From the NCBI RefSeq assembly GCF_002017865.1, contig NZ_MTJN01000002.1, positions 372,001-436,000 on the forward strand: a stretch of DNA of 64,000 nt, in the 5' to 3' direction. The number at the start of each line of letters is the position of its first letter. Within the stretch, counting starts at the first letter, position 1. This document shows, one piece after another, positions 50,748 through 61,390 of the stretch. A program made the position numbers and the translations under genes. Source of the stretch: Rhodoferax fermentans (GTDB lineage Bacteria > Pseudomonadota > Gammaproteobacteria > Burkholderiales > Burkholderiaceae_C). Under the pieces are notes generated by a model. The model made no database searches, had not been told where the DNA came from, and worked only from the letters and a program-made list of their open reading frames with translations.

Positions 50748-53192
50748 TCAGTGTTTCACGGCACCTGACAGTTGTGCGGGTGCAATCACCACCTCAGTTG
50801 ATGCGGCGGCGGCCACAGGTTCTTCTTCGGGCAGCGGTGTTGGCATGCGCTCCAGCGCAATCTCCAGCACCTTGTCGATCCAACGTACCGGCACAATTTC
50901 AAGTCCATTCTTGACGTTCTCAGGAATGTCTTGCAAGTCCTTGGCGTTTTCTTCAGGGATCAACACGGTCTTGACATTGCCACGCAAGGCCGCCAGCAGC
51001 TTTTCTTTCAAACCACCAATGGCTGTGACCTCACCTCGCAAGGTGATCTCGCCAGTCATGGCCACGTCGCAACGGACTGGAATACCCGTCATGGCCGACA
51101 CAAAGGCCGTAGTCATGGCTGCCCCCGCACTCGGACCATCTTTGGGCGTTGCTCCATCAGGGACGTGGATGTGGATGTCTTTTTTCTCAAAAAACTCATC
51201 CTTGATCCCCAGCCTGCGAGAGCGACTGCGCACCACCGTGCGTGCCGCCTCGACCGACTCTTTCATCACATCACCCAAAGAGCCGGTACGCGTGATCACA
51301 CCCTTGCCAGGCATCATGGCTGCCTCAATGGTCAACAAATCGCCGCCAACCTCGGTCCAGGCCAAACCCACCACCTGTCCCGCCTGATTTTTCTTCTCGG
51401 CCCGGCCATAGTCGTACTTTCGGACACCCAGAAAATCGTTCAGGTTGGCACCGTTGACCGTCACCAGACCCGACATTTTCTTGAGCTGCAAACCCTTGAC
51501 CACCTTGCGGCAGATCTTCGAGATCTCTCGTTCAAGAGAGCGTACGCCCGCTTCACGCGTGTAGTAACGCACGATGTCACGTACCGCTTCTTCGGTCACC
51601 AGCAGTTCAGACTCCTTCACACCATTGTTCTGGAGTTGCTTGGGCAACAGATACTTGATCGCGATATTGGTTTTTTCATCTTCGGTGTACCCCGCCAAAC
51701 GAATGACCTCCATGCGATCCAGAAGCGCCGGTGGAATGTTCATGGAATTCGATGTCGCCACAAACATCACATCACTCAAATCAAAGTCCACCTCGACGTA
51801 GTGGTCGCCAAACTTGTGGTTCTGTTCTGGGTCCAGCACCTCGAGCAGCGCACTCGACGGATCACCACGGAAGTCTGTGCCCAGTTTGTCAATTTCATCC
51901 AGCAAAAACAATGGATTGCGTGTGCCAACCTTGGACAGGCTTTGCAGCACTTTGCCTGGCATGGCGCCGATGTAGGTACGTCGATGTCCCCGAATTTCGG
52001 CCTCATCACGCACCCCCCCCAGCGCCATACGGACATACTTGCGCCCGGTGGCCTTGGCAATGGATTGCCCCAGAGATGTTTTCCCAACGCCCGGAGGCCC
52101 AACAAGGCACAGAATAGGCGCCTTGACCTTGTCAACACGTTGCTGCACCGCAAGGTATTCCAGGATACGGTCTTTGACCTTGTCCAGCCCGTAATGGTCT
52201 TCGTTCAACACGGCCTCGGCATTGGCCAGATTGTGTTTGATCTTGGTTTTGGTGGTCCAGGGCATGCCGGTGAGCACATCAATGTAGTTACGCACCACCG
52301 TTGCTTCGGCTGACATGGGCGACATCAATTTGAGCTTTTTGAGTTCAGCCTCAGCCTTCTTCAAGGCCTCTTTCGGCATCTTGGCAGACTTGATCTTCTT
52401 CTCGATCTCTTCAATGTCCGCGCCGTCTTCACCTTCACCAAGTTCTTTCTGAATGGCTTTGACTTGCTCATTCAAATAGAAATCACGCTGGTTCTTCTCC
52501 ATCTGCCGTTTGACCCGGCCGCGAATTTTCTTGTCCACATTCAGAATGTCGACTTCGCGTTCAATCTGACCGTAAAGGTTTTCCAGACGATCCTTGATGC
52601 TGGCCAGTTCTAGAACAGCCTGTTTGCTTTCAAGCTTCAAAGGCAGATGTGCTGCGATGGTGTCCGTCATACGACCTGGATCGTCGATGCTGGCAATCGA
52701 GGTCAAAATTTCTGGCGGGATCTTCTTGTTAAGTTTGACGTACTGGTCAAACTGTTGCATCACCGCACGGCGCAGAGCCTCGATTTCACTGGCTTTGTTC
52801 TTGGACTTGCCCTCCACCTCGGCGACGACCTCAACCGGTGTGATGCTGGCGACAAAATAAGACTCACCATCAGCCACTTTGGTCACCACCGCACGTTGCT
52901 GCCCCTCGACCAGCACCTTGACCGTGCCATCGGGGAGTTTGAGCATTTGCAAAATGGTGGAAATACAGCCCACGTCAAACATGTCGGTGACCAACGGGTC
53001 ATCCTTGGCAGCCGCTTTTTGCGCCACCAACATGATGCGCCGATCCACACTCATGGCTGCTTCAAGTGCTTTGATGCTCTTGGGACGACCCACAAAAAGC
53101 GGGATGACCATGTGGGGAAAAACCACCACATCGCGCAATGGCAGCAGCGGCAGGTCAAGAGAATCAGCAGGTAATGGTGTGTGGTCAGACAT
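50748..53192 (-). CDS. lon: ATP-dependent protease Lon
   Basis: The cytoplasmic ATP-dependent serine protease that removes damaged and regulatory proteins. The 814 residues hold the LON N domain (about 10-200), the AAA module (Walker A GPPGVGKTSLGQS near residue 355, Walker B LFLLDEIDKLG) and the protease domain with the Ser-Lys dyad in PKDGPSAGAAMTTA and K in GGLKEKLLAA. The C-terminus has an Ala/Val-rich extension (VAAAASTEVVIAPAQLSGAV). It lies downstream of clpX and before the tRNA cluster. Confidence 0.97.
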   Translation of the reverse strand: MSDHTPLPADSLDLPLLPLRDVVVFPHMVIPLFVGRPKSIKALEAAMSVDRRIMLVAQKAAAKDDPLVTDMFDVGCISTILQMLKLPDGTVKVLVEGQQRAVVTKVADGESYFVASITPVEVVAEVEGKSKNKASEIEALRRAVMQQFDQYVKLNKKIPPEILTSIASIDDPGRMTDTIAAHLPLKLESKQAVLELASIKDRLENLYGQIEREVDILNVDKKIRGRVKRQMEKNQRDFYLNEQVKAIQKELGEGEDGADIEEIEKKIKSAKMPKEALKKAEAELKKLKLMSPMSAEATVVRNYIDVLTGMPWTTKTKIKHNLANAEAVLNEDHYGLDKVKDRILEYLAVQQRVDKVKAPILCLVGPPGVGKTSLGQSIAKATGRKYVRMALGGVRDEAEIRGHRRTYIGAMPGKVLQSLSKVGTRNPLFLLDEIDKLGTDFRGDPSSALLEVLDPEQNHKFGDHYVEVDFDLSDVMFVATSNSMNIPPALLDRMEVIRLAGYTEDEKTNIAIKYLLPKQLQNNGVKESELLVTEEAVRDIVRYYTREAGVRSLEREISKICRKVVKGLQLKKMSGLVTVNGANLNDFLGVRKYDYGRAEKKNQAGQVVGLAWTEVGGDLLTIEAAMMPGKGVITRTGSLGDVMKESVEAARTVVRSRSRRLGIKDEFFEKKDIHIHVPDGATPKDGPSAGAAMTTAFVSAMTGIPVRCDVAMTGEITLRGEVTAIGGLKEKLLAALRGNVKTVLIPEENAKDLQDIPENVKNGLEIVPVRWIDKVLEIALERMPTPLPEEEPVAAAASTEVVIAPAQLSGAVKH

Positions 53193-53229
53193 AAGACATC
53201 CTTGTGTTACCTGTCGGATATGGAGCGAC

Positions 53230-53252
53230 GTGGCCGCATTTCAAGCGGCCAG
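53230..53252. terminator. Hairpin between clpX and lon
   Basis: GGCCGC (53232-53237) and GCGGCC (53245-53250) pair around a 7-nt loop; no T-run follows, so it may be an attenuator or mRNA-processing site. A second GGGGG/CCCCC hairpin is close to the clpX stop (53283-53301). Confidence 0.4.
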
Positions 53253-53313
53253 CCCATTATCTGCAGATCATAAAAACGCGATGGGGGCAAAAAACCCCCG
53301 AAGACAGACCAAA

Positions 53314-54576
53314 TCAAGCCTTTTTGGCCACTTCGCGGTACACCAGCAAAGGTGGCTTGTTTTCTTCGATGGTGGATTCGTCAAGCACCACTTTTTCAAC
53401 GTTCGAAGCATTGGGCAAGTCGAACATGGTGTCGATCAAGGCCAGTTCCAGAATAGAGCGCAAACCGCGCGCACCTGTTTTACGAGCCAGCGCCTTTTTG
53501 GCGATGGCATTCAAGGCCGACGGGCGGATTTCGAGATCAACCCCCTCCATCGCGAGCAACTTGCTGTACTGCTTGACCAAGGCATTTTTGGGCTCGGTCA
53601 GTATCTGCACCAGTGTCTCTTCGCTGAGCTCTCCCAACGTCGCCACCACGGGCATACGACCCACCAGTTCCGGGATCAAGCCAAACTTGATCAGATCTTC
53701 TGGCTCAACCTCTTTGAACACCTCGGTCAGATTGCGGTTTTGCTTGCTTTTAACAGCAGCACCAAATCCGATCCCTGATGATTCTGTGCGGTTGTCGATG
53801 ACTTTTTCCAAGCCAGCAAAAGCACCACCGCAGATAAACAGGATGTTGGTGGTGTCAACCTGAACAAAATCCTGATTGGGGTGTTTGCGCCCGCCTTGCG
53901 GCGGCACACTGGCCATGGTGCCTTCAATCAGCTTGAGCAAAGCCTGCTGAACACCTTCGCCCGACACGTCACGGGTTATCGATGGGTTGTCAGATTTGCG
54001 TGAAATTTTGTCAATTTCATCGATGTAAACAATCCCGCGCTGCGCACGCTCCACCTCGTAGTTACAACTTTGCAGCAGTTTGAGGACGATGTTTTCGACG
54101 TCTTCACCCACATAACCTGCTTCGGTCAAGGTGGTGGCGTCCGCCATGACAAACGGCACATCCAGCATACGTGCCAAGGTTTGCGCCAACAGCGTCTTAC
54201 CCGAACCCGTGGGGCCAATCAGCAAGATATTGCTTTTGGACAACTCCACATCGTCTTTGGAAGACTTTTCCTGGTGCTTCAAGCGCTTGTAATGGTTGTA
54301 AACCGCCACCGCCAAAATACGTTTGGCCGGCTCCTGACCAATCACATAGTTGTCCAGATTGGCCTTGATCTCGGCCGGCGTGGGCAACTCGTTCTTGCCA
54401 ACCGTGTCGGTGGACTGAGGCAATTCATCACGAATGATTTCGTTGCAGAGCTCAATACACTCATCACAGACAAAAACCGAAGGGCCAGCGATCAGTTTCT
54501 TGACTTCATGCTGGCTCTTGCCACAAAACGAGCAATACAGCGTTTTTTCGCCGGAGGAGCCTTTTTTTTCGGCCAT
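53314..54576 (-). CDS. clpX: ClpX ATPase subunit of ClpXP
   Basis: Unfolds substrates and feeds them to ClpP. The 420 residues start with a C4 zinc finger ([20 protein letters not shown], then VCDECIELC). Walker [14 protein letters not shown] is near residue 117, Walker [11 protein letters not shown] near 180, and sensor and IGF-type ClpP-docking loop ([10 protein letters not shown]) near 270. It begins 5 nt after clpP, in the conserved tig-clpP-clpX-lon order. Confidence 0.97.
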   Translation of the reverse strand: MAEKKGSSGEKTLYCSFCGKSQHEVKKLIAGPSVFVCDECIELCNEIIRDELPQSTDTVGKNELPTPAEIKANLDNYVIGQEPAKRILAVAVYNHYKRLKHQEKSSKDDVELSKSNILLIGPTGSGKTLLAQTLARMLDVPFVMADATTLTEAGYVGEDVENIVLKLLQSCNYEVERAQRGIVYIDEIDKISRKSDNPSITRDVSGEGVQQALLKLIEGTMASVPPQGGRKHPNQDFVQVDTTNILFICGGAFAGLEKVIDNRTESSGIGFGAAVKSKQNRNLTEVFKEVEPEDLIKFGLIPELVGRMPVVATLGELSEETLVQILTEPKNALVKQYSKLLAMEGVDLEIRPSALNAIAKKALARKTGARGLRSILELALIDTMFDLPNASNVEKVVLDESTIEENKPPLLVYREVAKKA

Positions 54577-54581
54577 TTGAA

Positions 54582-55181
54582 CTACGCCCTTTTTGAGATA
54601 ACCTGGTCAATCAGACCATATTCCTTGGATTCATCAGCCGACATGTAGTAGTCACGTTCGGTATCGCGTTCAACACGCTCCAGCGGTTGCCCTGTGCGCT
54701 CTGCCAAAATCTTGTTGAGCTGCTCACGCGTTTTCAGAATTTCACGTGCCTGAATCTCGATCTCTGTCGCCTGGCCCTGACTGCCACCTGAGGGCTGGTG
54801 AATCATGATCTTGGAGTTGGGCAACGAGAACCGTTTGCCTTTTTCACCCGCAGCCAGCAAAAACGCGCCCATGCTGGCGGCAAAACCGGTACACAGGGTG
54901 GAGACCTGCGGCTTGATGAAGTTCATGGTATCAAAGATCGCCATACCGGCGCTCACGGAGCCACCTGGCGAGTTGATGTAGAACGAAATGTCCTTGTCAG
55001 GGTTTTCGCTCTCCAGAAACAGCAACTGCGCCACCACCAGATTGGCCACATGGTCATTGACCGGGCCGACCAAGAAAATCACACGTTCCTTGAGCAGACG
55101 CGAGTAAATGTCGTAAGAACGTTCACCACGGCCTGACTGCTCAATCACCATGGGCACCATGCCCAAATTCTGTATGTCCAT
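54582..55181 (-). CDS. clpP: ClpP protease subunit
   Basis: Serine peptidase of the ClpXP machine. From the ATG at 55181 (GGGAG 5 nt upstream) it has 199 residues, the normal length. Catalytic Ser in [11 protein letters not shown], His in [10 protein letters not shown] and Asp in [10 protein letters not shown] are in place, with the [14 protein letters not shown] oxyanion segment before them. A start at 55214 is less supported. Confidence 0.97.
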   Translation of the reverse strand: MDIQNLGMVPMVIEQSGRGERSYDIYSRLLKERVIFLVGPVNDHVANLVVAQLLFLESENPDKDISFYINSPGGSVSAGMAIFDTMNFIKPQVSTLCTGFAASMGAFLLAAGEKGKRFSLPNSKIMIHQPSGGSQGQATEIEIQAREILKTREQLNKILAERTGQPLERVERDTERDYYMSADESKEYGLIDQVISKRA

Positions 55182-55325
55182 TGCACTCCCGCGAAGGTTT
55201 GGGTTAGATCTCAAAAACTGGCTCTACTGTAGCTAAAAACACAAGCCAATAAATGAAATAGGGCTTGTTTGTCTGACTACAAGCCAGACCCAAGCCCCAA
55301 TTTAAAGACCGACAGTGGCAAACGC

Positions 55326-56636
55326 TTAGTTTTGCGCCATCAGCTCGTCAAAGCCAACCGCTTTTTCAGTCACTTTGGCCTGGGACAACACAAAGTCAGT
55401 CACATTGTTTTCCAGAACAATGGCTTCCACCTCGGCCAGACGCTTGTTGTCGCTGAAATACCAACGCGACACTTCGGCGGGTTTTTCGTAGCTGGCAGCC
55501 AACTCATCCACATGGGCCTTGATTTGCTCCATCTTGGCCTGCAAGCTGTTGGCACGCACCAACTCAGCCACCACCAGACCCAAACGCACACGGCGCTCAG
55601 CTTGGGGACGGAACACATCATCGGGAATCGTGACCTTGTCCGCATCTTTGATACCGCGTTGCTTGAGGTCAGCGCGGGCACCTTCGAGCAAACGGGCAAT
55701 TTCAGCCTGAACGCTGGCATTGGGCAAATCGAGTTCAGCCTTGGCCACCAACGCATCCATCACGGCAGTCTTGTTGCGAGCCAGCAGACGGAACTTCACT
55801 TCACGCTCCAGATTCTTCTTGATGTCAGCGCGCAAACCTTGCACGGAGGCATCTTCAATACCGAGCGATTTGGCCAGCGCATCATCCACCTCTGGCAGGT
55901 GAGCTGCTTCGATCTTCTTGACCGTGACCATGAAGTCAGCGGTTTTGCCCGCCACATCCTTGCCATGGTAGTCAGACGGGAAGGCCAACGGGAAAGTCTT
56001 GCTCTCGCCCGACTTCAGACCCAGCGTGGCCTCCTCAAACTCCTTGAGCATCTGACCATCACCCAGGATGAACTGGAAGTCTTGCGCCTTGCCGCCGTCA
56101 AACGGCTCGCCGTCAATTTTTCCTTCAAAGTCAACGGTGACGCGGTCACCCGTAGCAGCCTGGCTGTCATGGGCACGCTGCGAGAAGGTGCGACGTTGTT
56201 TGCGCAGGATCTCCAGGGTCTTGTCGATGGCGGCATCGGTCACCTCTGTGGTGATTTTTTCCACCTCAGCGGTGGACAGGTCACCAATTTTGACCTCTGG
56301 ATAAACCTCAAAAATGGCTTCAAAGGCCAATTCACCCTCAGGTGCACCGTCTTTTTCGTTGATCTTGGGCTGACCTGCCACGCGCAATTTCGCTTCGTTG
56401 GCGGCATTAAAAAACGCCTCACCCACCTTGTCGTTCATCACTTCGTACTGAACCGAATAGCCGTAACGCTGGGCCACCACATTCATCGGCACCTTACCCG
56501 GACGAAAGCCATCCATCTTCACGGTGCGGGCCATCTTCTTCAAACGCGCGCTCACCTCTGCCTGAATGGTGTCCAGGGGCAGGCTCAACGTCATTTTGCG
56601 TTCGAGCTTCTCAAGAGTTTCTACAGCAACGGCCAT
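55326..56636 (-). CDS. tig: Trigger factor
   Basis: The ribosome-bound chaperone and prolyl isomerase. The 436 residues show the ribosome-docking motif [17 protein letters not shown] near residue 45, a PPIase domain (about 150-240) and a C-terminal helical cradle. It is first in the protease-chaperone series, separated from clpP by a hairpin (ACAAGCC/GGCTTGT near 55239-55272). Confidence 0.96.
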   Translation of the reverse strand: MAVAVETLEKLERKMTLSLPLDTIQAEVSARLKKMARTVKMDGFRPGKVPMNVVAQRYGYSVQYEVMNDKVGEAFFNAANEAKLRVAGQPKINEKDGAPEGELAFEAIFEVYPEVKIGDLSTAEVEKITTEVTDAAIDKTLEILRKQRRTFSQRAHDSQAATGDRVTVDFEGKIDGEPFDGGKAQDFQFILGDGQMLKEFEEATLGLKSGESKTFPLAFPSDYHGKDVAGKTADFMVTVKKIEAAHLPEVDDALAKSLGIEDASVQGLRADIKKNLEREVKFRLLARNKTAVMDALVAKAELDLPNASVQAEIARLLEGARADLKQRGIKDADKVTIPDDVFRPQAERRVRLGLVVAELVRANSLQAKMEQIKAHVDELAASYEKPAEVSRWYFSDNKRLAEVEAIVLENNVTDFVLSQAKVTEKAVGFDELMAQN

Positions 56637-56658
56637 CTTTCATCTCCAAAAATATGAG

Positions 56659-56745
56659 TGGTGCGCGGGGCGGGACTCGAACCCGCACACTGTTGCCAGC
56701 GTCAGGACCTAAACCTGGTGCGTCTACCAATTTCGCCACCCGCGC
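56659..56745 (-). tRNA. tRNA-Leu (UAG)
   Basis: Acceptor GCGCGGG/CCCGCGC with CCA, T-arm GCGGGTTCGAGTCCCGC, long variable arm and anticodon loop with TAG. It sits just upstream of tig. Confidence 0.94.
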
Positions 56746-56867
56746 AAATTAATGGGGGCTGGTAAAAACCGCCCCCAGAAATTGGTCAGCCTCGGATTTT
56801 AACCTGAGGCACAGCCCCCACTTGCTCCACCCCAGCGCTTAAATCTTGAGAAATTGCCGCAGCTCAG

Positions 56868-59800
56868 TTATTTGCTGTGGACAGTCACCCTGAACCAGGC
56901 GGCATACATGGCGGGCAAAGCCAACAGCGTCAGCACCGTTGCCACGATCAACCCCCCCATGATGGCCACCGCCATCGGCCCCCAGAACACCGAGCGCGAC
57001 AGCGGAATCATCGCCAGCACCGCAGCGGCTGCGGTCAGCACAATCGGGCGCAGCCGGCGCACAGCGGCCTCCACAATCGCCTCCAAGGGAGCCACGCCGC
57101 GGGCGCGGTCCTGCTCGATCTGGTCAATCAGGATCACCGAATTGCGCTGGATCATGCCCATCAAGGCGATCACCCCCAGCAGCGCCACAAAACCGAAGGG
57201 TCGATTCAGCAGCAACAACGCCGCAGCCACACCCACAATGCCCAAGGGCCCGGTCAAAAATACCAGCACCGCCCGGCTGAAGCTGTGCAACTGCAGCATC
57301 AGCAGCGTGAAGGTAATGAACAACATGATCGGGATACCCGCCACAATCGCCGCCGATCCTTTGGCGCTCTCCGCCACCGCACCGGCCACCACAATGCGGT
57401 AGTCACCCTGCCCGGCCTGCGCCCATTGGGCCTCCAGCACCTTGAGCTGCGGCAGCAACTCCTGGGTCACGGTGGCGCCCTGTTTGCCGTCGGCAATGTC
57501 ACTTTGCACGGTGATGGCGTAGTCCCGCCCCTCGCGCCAGAGCACACCGGGCTCCCAGGTGAACACCGGCTTGGCGATTTGCAGCAACGGCACCGACTGG
57601 CCCGAGCTGGTGGGCACATAGGCATTGGCGATGTCGGTGATGGCGCTGCGCTCATCGAGCGGCTGGCGCAACACGATGTCAATCAGTTTGTCTGCCTCGC
57701 GGAACTGGCCAATGCTGCTGCCGCTCAGCGTGGTTTTGGTCGCCTGGGCAATGGACTGGCTGCTGACACCCAGCGCACGCGCCTTGGTCTGGTCCACCTC
57801 CAGGCGCATGACCTTGATCGACTCATTCCAGTTGTCATTGACACCCCGGGTGTGCGGGTTTTGCCGCATCAGCGCCTTGACCTCGTCGGCACGTTTGCGC
57901 AAGCCCTGCGGGTCTTGGCCGATCACCCGGAACTGCACCGGGTAGGCCACCGGTGGCCCGTTGGCCAGCAGTTGCACCCGCCCCCGCACCTCGGGAAACT
58001 CCTGGGCCAGCAGCGCTGGCAGCTTGTGGCGCAAACGCTCACGTGTCGCCAGATCCTGGGGCAACACAATCAGCTGCGACACATTGGTCTGCTGAAAAAT
58101 CTGCTCCAGCGGCAGATAAAAACGCGGCACGCCAGAACCCACCCATTGCGTCACCGACACAATGCCCGGCTCGGCCAGCAGACGTGCCTCCACCCGTTTG
58201 GCCACCTCTTCGGTGTTGGCAAAAGCGGTTCCCTCGGGTGACCACAAGTCCACCGTGATTTCCGGGCGCGCCGAATCCGGGAAAAACTGCTGCTGCACCT
58301 GGCCCATGCCCAGCAGTCCCAACACAAACAGCAACAGCGTCACCGCGATGGTGAGCCAGCGTCGGCGCACACAGGCGCTCACCGTGCGGCGAAACCAGTT
58401 GTAAAACGGGGTGTCGTACATGTCGTGCACTTCGCCGTTTGCCAGCACCGCTCCACTCTCGGCATGGGCCACCACATGCGGCGGCGCAGTCAAGAGGCGC
58501 ACACCGAGGTAAGGCACAAAATACACCGAGACGATCCAACTCAAACACAGCGCAATCACCGTCACCGCAAAAATCGCAAAGGTGTATTCACCGGTCATCG
58601 ACTTGGCAATGCCAATCGGCAAAAACCCGGTCGCGGTGATCAGGGTGCCGGTCAACATCGGCATCGCGGTGATCTCGTAGGCGAAGGTGGCGGCGCGCAC
58701 CTTGTCAAACCCCTCTTCCATCTTGCGCACCATCATTTCCACCGCAATGATGGCGTCATCCACCAGCAGACCCAGCGCAATGATCAGCGAGCCCAGCGAA
58801 ATCTTGTGCAGCCCGATGCCCCAGTAGTGCATCGCCAAAAAGGTCATCGCCAACACCAGCGGAATGGTGATGCCCACCACCAGCCCAGGGCGCATGTCGA
58901 GCGTCCAGCGCTTGAAAAACGGGTGGTTGCCGGGGCGCTTGTGCAAACCCAGGCTCAGAAAACTCACCGCCAGCACAATCGCCACGGCCTCGATCAACAC
59001 CCTGACAAACTCGTTCACCGAGTTGGCCACCGACTTGGGCTGATCCTGGATTTGCGCCAGTGTCACCCCCACCGGCAAGGTTTTGCCAATGTGCTGCGTG
59101 GCCAGGTCCAGCGCCTTGCCCAGGGCAATGATGTCGCCCCCCTTGGCCATCGACACACCCAAGGCCACCACCTCCTGCCCCTGAAAACGCACTTTCACCG
59201 CCGGTGGGTCCACATAAGCCCGCCGGATGCTGGCAATGTCGCCCAGTCGGAGTTGTTTGCCCGCCACCCCAGGGGCACGGATCGGCATCGCAGCCAGCTC
59301 ATCCACTGCGGTGAACTGGCCCGCCACGCGCACCTGCACCACATCCAGCGGGGTTTGCACCGCACCGGCCGACTCCACCGCATTCTGTTGTGTCAGTTGT
59401 GCCAGCACGGTGTTCATGTCCAGACCCAGCTGGGCCAGCCGTTTGGCCGAAATCTCCACAAACAGTTTTTCCGCCTGGTCACCAAACAACTCGACCTTGG
59501 CCACATCGGGCACCCGCAGCAGTTGCTGGCGCACCTCGTCAGCAAAGGTTTTGACTTCGGCATAACTGAAACCAGGTGCCTGCAGCGCGTAAATCACGCC
59601 AAACACATCCCCAAAGTCGTCGTTGAAAAACGGACCTTGCACACCCTGCGGCAAGCTGCTGCGCATGTCGCCAATCTTTTTGCGTGTCTGGTACCAGACG
59701 TTGGCCACCTCATCGCCGCGCGCATGCTCCTTGATCTGGAAGATGATTTGCGACTCACCCGGCTTGGAGTAGCTGCGGATCTTGTCGGCATAGGGCACCT

Positions 59801-60050
59801 CCTGCAGCGTGCGCTCGAGCTTATCGGTGACCTGCTCGGCCATTTGCTGCGCGCTGGCACCGGGCCAATAGGCGCGCACCACCATCGCCCGAAAGGTGAA
59901 GGGCGGGTCTTCGTCCTGACCGAGCTGGAAGTAGCTGGCCGCGCCCAGCACCATCAGCACCACCATCAAAAACCGTGTCAGCGGCGCGTGCTCCAACGCC
60001 CAGCGTGACAGGTTAAACCCTTGGTTGTTGTCCAGATCGGGGCTCGTCAT
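56868..60050 (-). CDS. RND efflux transporter, inner-membrane pump
   Basis: A proton-driven RND pump of 1060 residues from the ATG at 60050 (MTSPDLDNNQGFNLSRWALE). Twelve membrane helices, two large periplasmic loops and the charged residues of TM4 (LGLLVDDAIIAVEMM) and TM10 are visible. It lacks the drug-pump phenylalanine-rich pocket signature of AcrB and resembles the branch that pairs with short lipoprotein adaptors. It is the second gene of a two-gene operon, 7 nt after the adaptor. No outer-membrane channel gene is adjacent. Substrate is not evident. Confidence 0.93.
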   Translation of the reverse strand: MTSPDLDNNQGFNLSRWALEHAPLTRFLMVVLMVLGAASYFQLGQDEDPPFTFRAMVVRAYWPGASAQQMAEQVTDKLERTLQEVPYADKIRSYSKPGESQIIFQIKEHARGDEVANVWYQTRKKIGDMRSSLPQGVQGPFFNDDFGDVFGVIYALQAPGFSYAEVKTFADEVRQQLLRVPDVAKVELFGDQAEKLFVEISAKRLAQLGLDMNTVLAQLTQQNAVESAGAVQTPLDVVQVRVAGQFTAVDELAAMPIRAPGVAGKQLRLGDIASIRRAYVDPPAVKVRFQGQEVVALGVSMAKGGDIIALGKALDLATQHIGKTLPVGVTLAQIQDQPKSVANSVNEFVRVLIEAVAIVLAVSFLSLGLHKRPGNHPFFKRWTLDMRPGLVVGITIPLVLAMTFLAMHYWGIGLHKISLGSLIIALGLLVDDAIIAVEMMVRKMEEGFDKVRAATFAYEITAMPMLTGTLITATGFLPIGIAKSMTGEYTFAIFAVTVIALCLSWIVSVYFVPYLGVRLLTAPPHVVAHAESGAVLANGEVHDMYDTPFYNWFRRTVSACVRRRWLTIAVTLLLFVLGLLGMGQVQQQFFPDSARPEITVDLWSPEGTAFANTEEVAKRVEARLLAEPGIVSVTQWVGSGVPRFYLPLEQIFQQTNVSQLIVLPQDLATRERLRHKLPALLAQEFPEVRGRVQLLANGPPVAYPVQFRVIGQDPQGLRKRADEVKALMRQNPHTRGVNDNWNESIKVMRLEVDQTKARALGVSSQSIAQATKTTLSGSSIGQFREADKLIDIVLRQPLDERSAITDIANAYVPTSSGQSVPLLQIAKPVFTWEPGVLWREGRDYAITVQSDIADGKQGATVTQELLPQLKVLEAQWAQAGQGDYRIVVAGAVAESAKGSAAIVAGIPIMLFITFTLLMLQLHSFSRAVLVFLTGPLGIVGVAAALLLLNRPFGFVALLGVIALMGMIQRNSVILIDQIEQDRARGVAPLEAIVEAAVRRLRPIVLTAAAAVLAMIPLSRSVFWGPMAVAIMGGLIVATVLTLLALPAMYAAWFRVTVHSK

Positions 60051-60057
60051 ACGCGCC

Positions 60058-61257
60058 TCACTGCGCCGGGGCCGACACGGCAGCGGCAGGGGCGGCGCCA
60101 ATCAGCGCCTGGGGCGCTACACCGTTGATAGCTGTCTGCGCTTGACTGGTCAGGGCTTGAGGCACATTTGGCTTGTAAATCGTGACTTTCTGGCCGGGTG
60201 TCAACACATGCACACCGGCCGTCACCACCAACATGCCGGGGCTCAGGCCGCTGGCCACCACCACCTCGTTGCCGTCGGCGGTGGCGATCTGGATTGGCTG
60301 CCATCTGACCGTCATCGTGCCGGTGTCCAGCAGCCAGACCACGGTGGCCTGCCCCTCCTGGCGCAAGGCGGTGGTCGGCAGCTTGATCGCCTGCTGGTTG
60401 CTGCGCTGCAAACCGGCAGGCAACACCGACACGGTGCTGCCCAGCGCCAGATCGCTGGTGGCGGGTAACGACGCCTTGACGGTGAAGGTGCGTGTCACCG
60501 GGTCGGCGCTGGCGGCCACCTCGCGTATCTTGGCGTTGTGTGAGCTGCTCGCCACCCAGCCACGCACGGCCACGCTGGCGCCCACCTGAATCCCGCCCAG
60601 TGTGTCCTCGGGCACGGCAAACACCACATCACGCGCACCGTCCTGTGCCAGCTGCACCACCGGCGTGCCTGCTGCCACCACCTGACCCACTTCGGCCTGT
60701 ACCGCCGTCACCACACCGGGCCCATCGGCCACCAGGGTGGCGTAGGCCGCCTGGTTGGCCTGCGCCGAGAGTTGCGCCTGGGCGGTGTCCAGCTGCGCTT
60801 GTGCGGCTTTCAGGCTGGTGTCGCGGCGCTCCAACTCGGCCGCACTGATGAAGTTCTGTTCTTTGAGGGACTGGTAACGCTTGAAATCAGCCGCCGCCAG
60901 GTCGCGGTTGGTGCGGGCTGCTGACACCTGAGCGCGTGCCGCATCCGCCGCCAGTTTGAGGTCTTGCGGGTCCAGCTGGGCCAGCACCTGTCCGGCCTTG
61001 ACACGCTGGCCGGGCTCTACGTTGCGACTGATCAGCTTGCCACCGACCCGAAAGCCCAGACGCGACTCCACACGGGCGCGCACCTCGCCCGCATAGTCCA
61101 GCCCGGCCACCAGCGGCTGGGCACCCACCGTCATCACCTTCACCGCACGCACCGGCTCCTCGGGGACCGCTGGTTTGGAGCAGGCCACCAGCAGCAGGCC
61201 CAAGGCTATAGTCAGGCTCAAACCCGGCCAACGGGTGGTGGATGCTTGCAAGGGCAT
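60058..61257 (-). CDS. RND periplasmic adaptor lipoprotein (membrane fusion protein)
   Basis: A 399-residue adaptor linking the RND pump to an outer-membrane channel. A lipobox (SLTIALGLLLVACSKP) predicts lipid attachment at Cys26. A biotinyl-lipoyl half-motif (VESRLGFRVGGKLISRNVEP), a helical hairpin (about 90-170) and a beta-barrel domain follow. The C-terminal 40 residues include QALTSQAQTAINGVAPQALI, encoded by an in-frame copy of the dispersed repeat (60125-60170). A 10-bp palindrome lies upstream at 61292. Confidence 0.92.
   Translation of the reverse strand: MPLQASTTRWPGLSLTIALGLLLVACSKPAVPEEPVRAVKVMTVGAQPLVAGLDYAGEVRARVESRLGFRVGGKLISRNVEPGQRVKAGQVLAQLDPQDLKLAADAARAQVSAARTNRDLAAADFKRYQSLKEQNFISAAELERRDTSLKAAQAQLDTAQAQLSAQANQAAYATLVADGPGVVTAVQAEVGQVVAAGTPVVQLAQDGARDVVFAVPEDTLGGIQVGASVAVRGWVASSSHNAKIREVAASADPVTRTFTVKASLPATSDLALGSTVSVLPAGLQRSNQQAIKLPTTALRQEGQATVVWLLDTGTMTVRWQPIQIATADGNEVVVASGLSPGMLVVTAGVHVLTPGQKVTIYKPNVPQALTSQAQTAINGVAPQALIGAAPAAAVSAPAQ
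60125..60170 (+). repeat. Dispersed palindromic repeat in frame at the end of the adaptor gene
   Basis: TTGATAGCTGTCTGCGCTTG, then ACTGGTCAGGGCTTGAGGCA, differs from the copy at 18181 at only a few positions. It encodes part of the adaptor's C-terminal tail in the minus-strand frame. Confidence 0.65.
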
Positions 61258-61291
61258 AAGACGGTACTTTCAAAAAACAAACACACTACTG

Positions 61292-61301
61292 ACCAATTGG
61301 T
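61292..61301. promoter_or_regulatory. Operator-like palindrome before the RND operon
   Basis: ACCAATTGGT, a perfect 10-bp palindrome in AT-rich DNA, 35 nt upstream of the adaptor start. TetR-type repressors of RND pumps often bind such sites, but no regulator gene is adjacent. Confidence 0.35.
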
Positions 61302-61390
61302 TATTAATTTTAGGCCATTGCACTGCCCTGTCAATTCATCAATTGCCCCGCCACCTCGCCCCACTGTGACGCCCTGAAACCGATCCCGCC

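Noticed and set aside
58425..60008. 527-codon plus-strand frame opposite the RND pump
   Set aside because: It is an antisense shadow: Arg/His/Gln-rich and no ribosome site, while the minus strand is a complete RND transporter.
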